Shown in pieces: positions 58,759 through 64,000 of a stretch of 64,000 nucleotides of DNA. The notes beneath the pieces were generated by a model. That model saw only the letters and a list, made by a program, of their open reading frames with translations, was not told the DNA's origin and ran no database searches. Source of the stretch: Ulota crispa (lineage: Eukaryota > Streptophyta > Bryopsida > Orthotrichales > Orthotrichaceae); contig OY987242.1 in assembly GCA_963920765.1 (NCBI GenBank), positions 27,490,002 through 27,554,001 of the forward strand, written 5' to 3'. How positions within the stretch are numbered: the stretch's first letter is position 1; every line of letters starts with the position of its first letter. The position numbers were made by a program, and so were the translations under genes.

Positions 58759-60604
58759 AAATGTGTCTTCAATTTCATGGAGGCATTGCCAGCCCGAACT
58801 ACAGATGTAGGGTGTCTAACATCTGACATGAACATTGTAGTACACAAGGGAGCATCAAATAACAAAGGTAAGACCAATTCAATAATTGATAGAGTACCTT
58901 AAACCCAGAAGAGAGAAATAGCCAAATAGGAATTAGTAACTGAACTTTTTTAATGTAAAATGTTCTGCATTATTGGAATTAGTCTCAATTCATGCTCATC
59001 TGCAGCACAGGGTGATGGTACTATGCCATACAGTGTCCTTCAATTTGTTTTTTATGAGTATGTGTAGAAGATAGTCATAGATTTGACAAATTCAATTTCA
59101 GCAGTGTGATTCATTGAGTTGGAGAATGATGCAAGCACAATGCAATTATCTGAGGTCCTCACTGTTGTGCAGGTGACAAAGATGAAGTGTAGAACTGCAA
59201 GTGTCATCTTCATGAAATAAAGGTATGTTACTGATTGTAGACTTTGCTTTTAGTACCTGTATTAGTGATTACTATTTCATATAACACATTGACATCATGT
59301 GTGCAAGTCACGCTGTGGAATATATCGTGAACTAAGAAGACGTTGAGTATATTGCAGGTTAGTTTAACGATGAAATAAATTGTCCAATATTGTCTTAGTC
59401 TTACCGAGTTTATTATTTCTTTGTTTAATTTGGTATTCAAATTGAATTATTAAGATATTTTAGACGTGGCTTTTTGTACGGAATAATTAGAGGGAGTACC
59501 ATGGAGTACCGGAATCCGGGAAACTATTTTGGAGTTTTCGGTAGATTTCCTTCAATTCTTGAAGTGAGCTCATGAAGGAGCACTTTTGGTTATTTTCTCT
59601 ATTTCATACTATAAGTATTTTTTGTTCATAAGTTTAGTCCGGTTTGTAGCCAAAGTATTTAAATTGCAAACGGTTTTTTCTCATTTCATTTGGCTTGCCT
59701 TGAACCAGCAGCCGGTTTTTCCCAGAGCTTCTAGAATATTGTGTTGTATAGTTCCTTTTTATTGTTTGCTCGATTGTTTGTTTGTAGTGAGAGTTGCATT
59801 GTGGAATGTCAAGTACAATCTCACATATACAGAATGGACATTGCAAGTAAATTGACTGTTAGGCAAAGGGGAGTGGCGATTTAGTACTTCTAGCAGAAGA
59901 CTATTTCATTTGATTGATAAAGACATGGTTTTATTTGATTGATATAGACAAGGTTTCTGTCAGGAGCAATCTTGATATGCAATACTATGGAAATCAGTAT
60001 TATTGTATTCTGTGTAGCACATTTCCATGCTAGGTTATGTGCTTAGTTTGTTTTGGCGTTGGAGCAATTGGTTCCAAATTTTAATGTAATTGTTCTTCAT
60101 TGTGTAGTTACAAAGTATTATAAAAACGATATTTGCATTTGCAGGCTTTGAAGATTTGATTTATATATATTTATGCTGAAATACCCATAAATGAATACAA
60201 TCAAAGAAATTGAGAAGTGAATATTGTGATTCGTGAATCCATGTTTGATTGATTTGTATGGCTAAGATGTCTCAAATTTATGTGAACTAGTGATTTCTAA
60301 AAGGGGGATGAATATATGTAACACGCAGGATGGACCACGTGTTTATTAAAATTAGCATGCTCCTACAAAAGCTGCAAATTACTCTATTGGATTTTTTATA
60401 AATGGCAAACTCGCATGCACAGGTATCAGGGAAATATCTAGTAAGGTAGGCGTAGATTAGGACTTCATAAATAGATATTGTTATTTATGAAGAGGTAATT
60501 TTGAAGGAGAAGAAACACAAAAGTGAATTGCATTGAATAAGTCGGTGTATTTTTAGTGACAAAGTTGAACAGTACTATTCAAAGAGTCAGGCGGGCACAT
60601 CAGC
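58759..60604. other. Right interior of the CACTA element
   Basis: No gene recognised; probably the 3' region of the plus-strand gene followed by spacer. Subterminal TGACAAAAA motifs begin at about 60605. Confidence 0.4.
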
Positions 60605-60732
60605 AAGCTGACAAAAAAGTGACAAAAATTTGTCAAAAAACTGACCTCATTAGGGTCTCCTAAATGACTAGAAAGGTGACCAGATTTTGTCAAAATGTAG
60701 TCATTTAGGTTGCACTTCCTCTACTAGTGGGT

Positions 60733-61928
60733 GGTCTATAGTTTACTAAAACATAGATATTTGAAAGGGTGAACAAAAAGACATGAACGGTGGCTTCACT
60801 AAGTTGTTCACCAATTTCATTCACGTGAACAAAATTGATGATGAACAACATATTTGAAACCCTTATTAAACTAGGTAATACATGCCTTTGGTTGCAACCA
60901 AATAACATTGGGTTTATTCATCCGTAGTAACCCAATCGACAATTCCGTTTGTGCAACTATTGTAATGCCTTGACTTGGTTCATTTAATTACTCTGTCCCA
61001 AACCAGCAAACTCAAGTACAAATCCAGATTACTCCCACCATAACAAATTTGGAAAAATTCCTCCCTAAGCACCCAACAATGCTACCATGTGGGCATTGAG
61101 TAATGAGCTATGAGTATTGAGTACAACATATATTGCATTTAGGTTGTCTTTACAATTAGGTTGTCCTTGTGAAAACATCTCCACTTTAGTTATATCAATG
61201 CATTTCTATAATAATCAAAGTAGCAATTGCCTAATGTAATTTTGGATTGTTGAAGGAAAAGCTTTTATCAAAGCATTTGGTATCACAATTATCATATTTG
61301 TATCACCACAGCTTACTACCGTACAACAATAGTTGCACTTCATCAAAGTTAGCATGGAAGTACTTGATGTCTTTTTGAATTGGTTTTGCACATAAATCAA
61401 AAAATATAATAAAAATGCTCTCAATTCATTCATATATTTTTGCTACTCAATGCAATTGTGCACACGCTAAAGAAGTTTGAGCATGTGCACGTAAGAAAGT
61501 GAGAAAGAAGGATGCAATAAATATTAGGGGTTCAAACCCACACCAAATTTCAAGGTAATGATCTTGCCAAATTTGAGACATAGATTGCTAATCACATTTT
61601 CAACTACAACTTTGAAATGTTTGGAATTTTTCAAAATGCTTTGTTTATTTGTTGTTGAGGCTTTGGGGTTTTTGATAAATATTTCTTTCCAATTGTTTTG
61701 TGGAACATGCATTGCCATTTGAAGGAGTTGGACTACTCCCTTTTCTCAAACAAATCAAAAGATGAAAGATCAAATAACCATTTAGTAGAAATTTTAGATT
61801 TTTCAGTTTGTAGTTAGAATTTGCCGTCTTCAAGAGCAAGAACTACAAGCTTGTCTAAATTTGTATTGTGTGCTACAATCCAAATAGTAGGAAGAAGGAA
61901 CCAAATGTAACCCACTTAACCGAGGAAT
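60733..61928. other. AT-rich intergenic, nothing recognised
   Basis: No gene seen. A tRNA-like GGGGTTCAAACCC occurs at 61528-61540 without an A box at the right distance. Confidence 0.45.
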
Positions 61929-62202
61929 GCTATATTGTGAGCGCGGATTCATGAGCTATGAGCCATGAGCATAATTTTTTTGTCAAAATATTAAATTTTA
62001 TCTATAAATGTGTACATAGGACCTTATAATTGCACATTATAAACATTCATCTCTTGATTATTTTTTATTTTTTATTTTTATTTTATTTATTTTATTTATT
62101 TATTTATAGTTTTTCCATTAATTTTGAGCTCAAAATTGATTCCCACTCACAAAATCTTGGCTCACCGCTCATAGGCTCACCGTTCTACGCTCACAAAATA
62201 GC
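61929..62202. mobile_element. MITE of the GCTATATTGTGAGC family (copy 2)
   Basis: The left end is GCTATATTGTGAGCG, and the inverted right end is GCTATTTTGTGAGCG. The interior holds several GAGC(C/T)ATGAGC and GGCTCACCG motifs in inverted order. Related to 38167-38337. Confidence 0.65.
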
Positions 62203-63699
62203 TACCTCCCACTTAACTTGAGTACCATGTATGCACCTCCCAATATCATCAAGAAAAAACTAGAATTTTAACTTGATTGATGTTCAAGTCATGTATTTTG
62301 TCATTTGTCCAATATTCAATGGAGCAAGACTCTTTGGTTCTTGTATACGTTCCCCCCACACTTTTTCTTCAAACCTATTTGAATAGAGTGACATTTTTAG
62401 AGACATTTTTGCATCTTGCAATATATTGCATTGAATAATTACAATTGCTCTTTGAGTTGATGTTGCATGTTATAGTATCAATGAATCCAAGTTTGTAGGT
62501 GTTAGAGAGGTGGTTGACCTTCCAACCTTAGCTCAAGCTTCTACAAAACATGTGTCAACTTGTGGTTTGAAGAAGCCACAAAATACTTATAATTGTCATT
62601 ATGGCGTTGTAGGTTTTAAAAATTAGTGGCCTTTCTTAATTATACTTTTTATGTAGCTAACCATTGGGAACTCAGACTTTGCCCTTGTTTCCAATGACTT
62701 AAACCTTCAATTCCCCAGAAGATCAAAATGGTCCTCACAAGATTTCACATGCCTATTTGAAGTATTGGATCTAATATTTTGACTTTGTTGTAAACTACAT
62801 ATATCAAGGTATTCAAGTGGTCCATGCAAGTGGAGTAATGGCAATGCCAGTCAAGTGTTATACAAGTGCCTCAAGAGTAATAATTGGGTGAAACATCATA
62901 TGGAGCGTGGTGACAAGCAATGTCTTACAAACTACAATTAATCAATACTCATTGCAAGCTTCCTTGCATGTGCTTAGTGGTAGCGGGAAATTCACCAATA
63001 AGGGTTCAAGCATGTTCTAAACCCTTGTTGGGGCAACCCACACTAATTGCATCGATCATCATTTTCTGTGCTATAGCTAATTGAAGCCCTAAAACTTAAC
63101 ATACAAAAAAGTAAAATCTTCAAATTTTGCATGTGTGTGCATTTGCATGTCATCTTGCTACTCAAAATTAATTGAGATGAATCAAGGGCTTATAGAATTT
63201 TGCAAAATTCATCTAATAGCAACTACTTGCCAAAATTGAGATTTTGCCATCATAAGTTGTTTGATCAAATGTTAAAATCTCCCATCTTGCAAGATCAATT
63301 GTTCCCAAAATTTGCAAGCCATTTCCTAAATAGGTGTTCCACTATTTTCAACGGTCACTTTTTGTGGATCATCTGATTGGCTGAGATACAATGCATCAAA
63401 GTTGACGAAGTAGGTAAACTCCTCTAGAAGAAATGCGACATGTGCTCGAGTTTGAAACGAAAACTACTCAGGTTAACTGATACCATGGACGAATGTGCAG
63501 GCACGGATGAATGAGGCCGTTTTGTCGTATGCAGCTACATTCCAGGGTGCTTTTTCGAGGGTGAGAGTACGAGTGCCTCGATTGGAGGAGAGAGAAAATC
63601 CATGCAATTACGGGATGAACTGCATGGATGAAAAGCATTCCGGGCCCCCACAAAATCTCGCCAGGCGTGCCAATTCGCCCGGGCGTTGCTTTTCGCCAT
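62203..63699. other. Intergenic region
   Basis: AT-rich with no gene up to about 63330. Composition then becomes GC-richer towards the rbcS at the window end. Confidence 0.45.
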
Positions 63700-63978
63700 C
63701 TAAATGCGCAAACCCTTTTGCAGGGAAAGTGATCCGTGGCAGAGACTTGGCAACCCCACGCTCCAGGATTAACTTATCCACTGCCGTTCCCGAGTCCCCT
63801 GCGCTGCCCACTGCAGCACATCCCATCCAATCTGCAGCTGAGCTGCGTGTGGCTCCCCTTGCTTCGCTGTTTTCCTTCTTAACGCTGCCCTCGTGCTGCT
63901 GCATTCCATCGTGTTTCAGTCCCTGCATTCCATTTCCTTTGCGAGAGAAATTTGTTTCGGGTTTTGAGCTTTGTTGCA
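63700..63978 (+). promoter_or_regulatory. Upstream region of rbcS copy 3
   Basis: GC-rich sequence before the ATG at 63979. CTTATCC at 63773-63779 is an inverted I-box (GGATAAG), a common light-response motif of rbcS promoters. No TATA box is obvious. Not alignable by eye with the other rbcS upstream regions. Confidence 0.4.
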
Positions 63979-64000
63979 ATGGCGTCCGTCGTTGCTGCCT
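63979..64000 (+). CDS. rbcS: RuBisCO small subunit precursor, copy 3, cut by the window end
   Basis: The last 22 bases encode MASVVAA and match the start of the other two rbcS genes except for one silent change (GTC to GTT). The context before it is GC-rich and gene-like. The rest of the gene lies outside the window, so integrity cannot be judged. Together with 999-1673 and 40659-41333 it makes an rbcS cluster with mixed orientation. Confidence 0.85.

Larger units (their letters stand above)
44350..60729. mobile_element. CACTA (En/Spm) transposon, 16.4 kb, nearly complete but decayed
   Basis: The left end is CACTACAAGAAAAAGGGG; the inverted right end is CACTAGTAGAGGAAGTG. GGT lies immediately outside both (44347-44349 and 60730-60732), a perfect 3-bp duplication. 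Both subterminal zones carry repeated TGACAAAAA / TTTTTGTCA motifs in both orientations (44371-44480, 60605-60700). Inside are a TNP2-type transposase gene on the minus strand and a second En/Spm-type gene on the plus strand. Both are interrupted, so this copy looks non-functional, though its ends could still be mobilised by a related transposase. Confidence 0.93.

Noticed and set aside
61528..61540. GGGGTTCAAACCC as a possible tRNA T-arm
   Set aside because: No A box or acceptor stem at the proper distance.

Overview
This is nuclear DNA from a green plant. The evidence is RuBisCO small-subunit (rbcS) genes with a chloroplast transit peptide and the conserved [16 protein letters not shown] block, a plant-type CACTA (En/Spm) transposon, a Ty1/copia LTR element, and a plant/animal-type Ca2+-ATPase fragment. 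The rbcS genes keep only one intron, and the intergenic DNA is very AT-rich and packed with small DNA transposons. That would fit a seed-free land plant (bryophyte, lycophyte or fern), but I cannot name the species from sequence alone.

Host genes are few: an rbcS gene at 999-1673 (+), an RNA 3'-terminal phosphate cyclase-like gene at 12255-13502 (-), a second nearly identical rbcS at 40659-41333 (-), and the first 22 bases of another rbcS at the right edge (63979, +). An rbcS pseudogene lies at about 29265-30722 (-), a decayed autoinhibited-type Ca2+-ATPase fragment at 24791-25339, and a short organellar-type SSU rRNA 3' end at 23804-23862. rbcS is therefore a locally dispersed family here: three coding copies and one wreck within 63 kb.

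Most of the rest is mobile DNA. The largest unit is a 16.4-kb CACTA element (44350-60729) with CACTA ends, a perfect GGT target duplication, a broken TNP2/DUF4218/DUF4216 transposase gene on the minus strand, and a second En/Spm-type gene on the plus strand. Small CACTA relatives sit at 24296-24590 and 44092-44265 (a near-perfect foldback). Candidate larger non-autonomous CACTA-like units lie at 7440-10508 and 34737-36520. Three Mutator-like MITEs (GGG...CCC ends, 9-bp duplications), a Tourist-like MITE (TAA duplication), a deleted copia element with intact LTRs and a GCCAG duplication, and a 5S/tRNA-like SINE are also present.

The most interesting system is a dispersed family of about a dozen short elements whose ends read TTAA-CCCCTAAA...TTTAGGGG-TTAA. 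Two insertions can be read against their empty sites, one in the rbcS pseudogene and one inside a sister element. Both show that TTAA is the duplicated target, which is the piggyBac hallmark and is rarely discussed for land plants. No transposase for this family is visible in the window.
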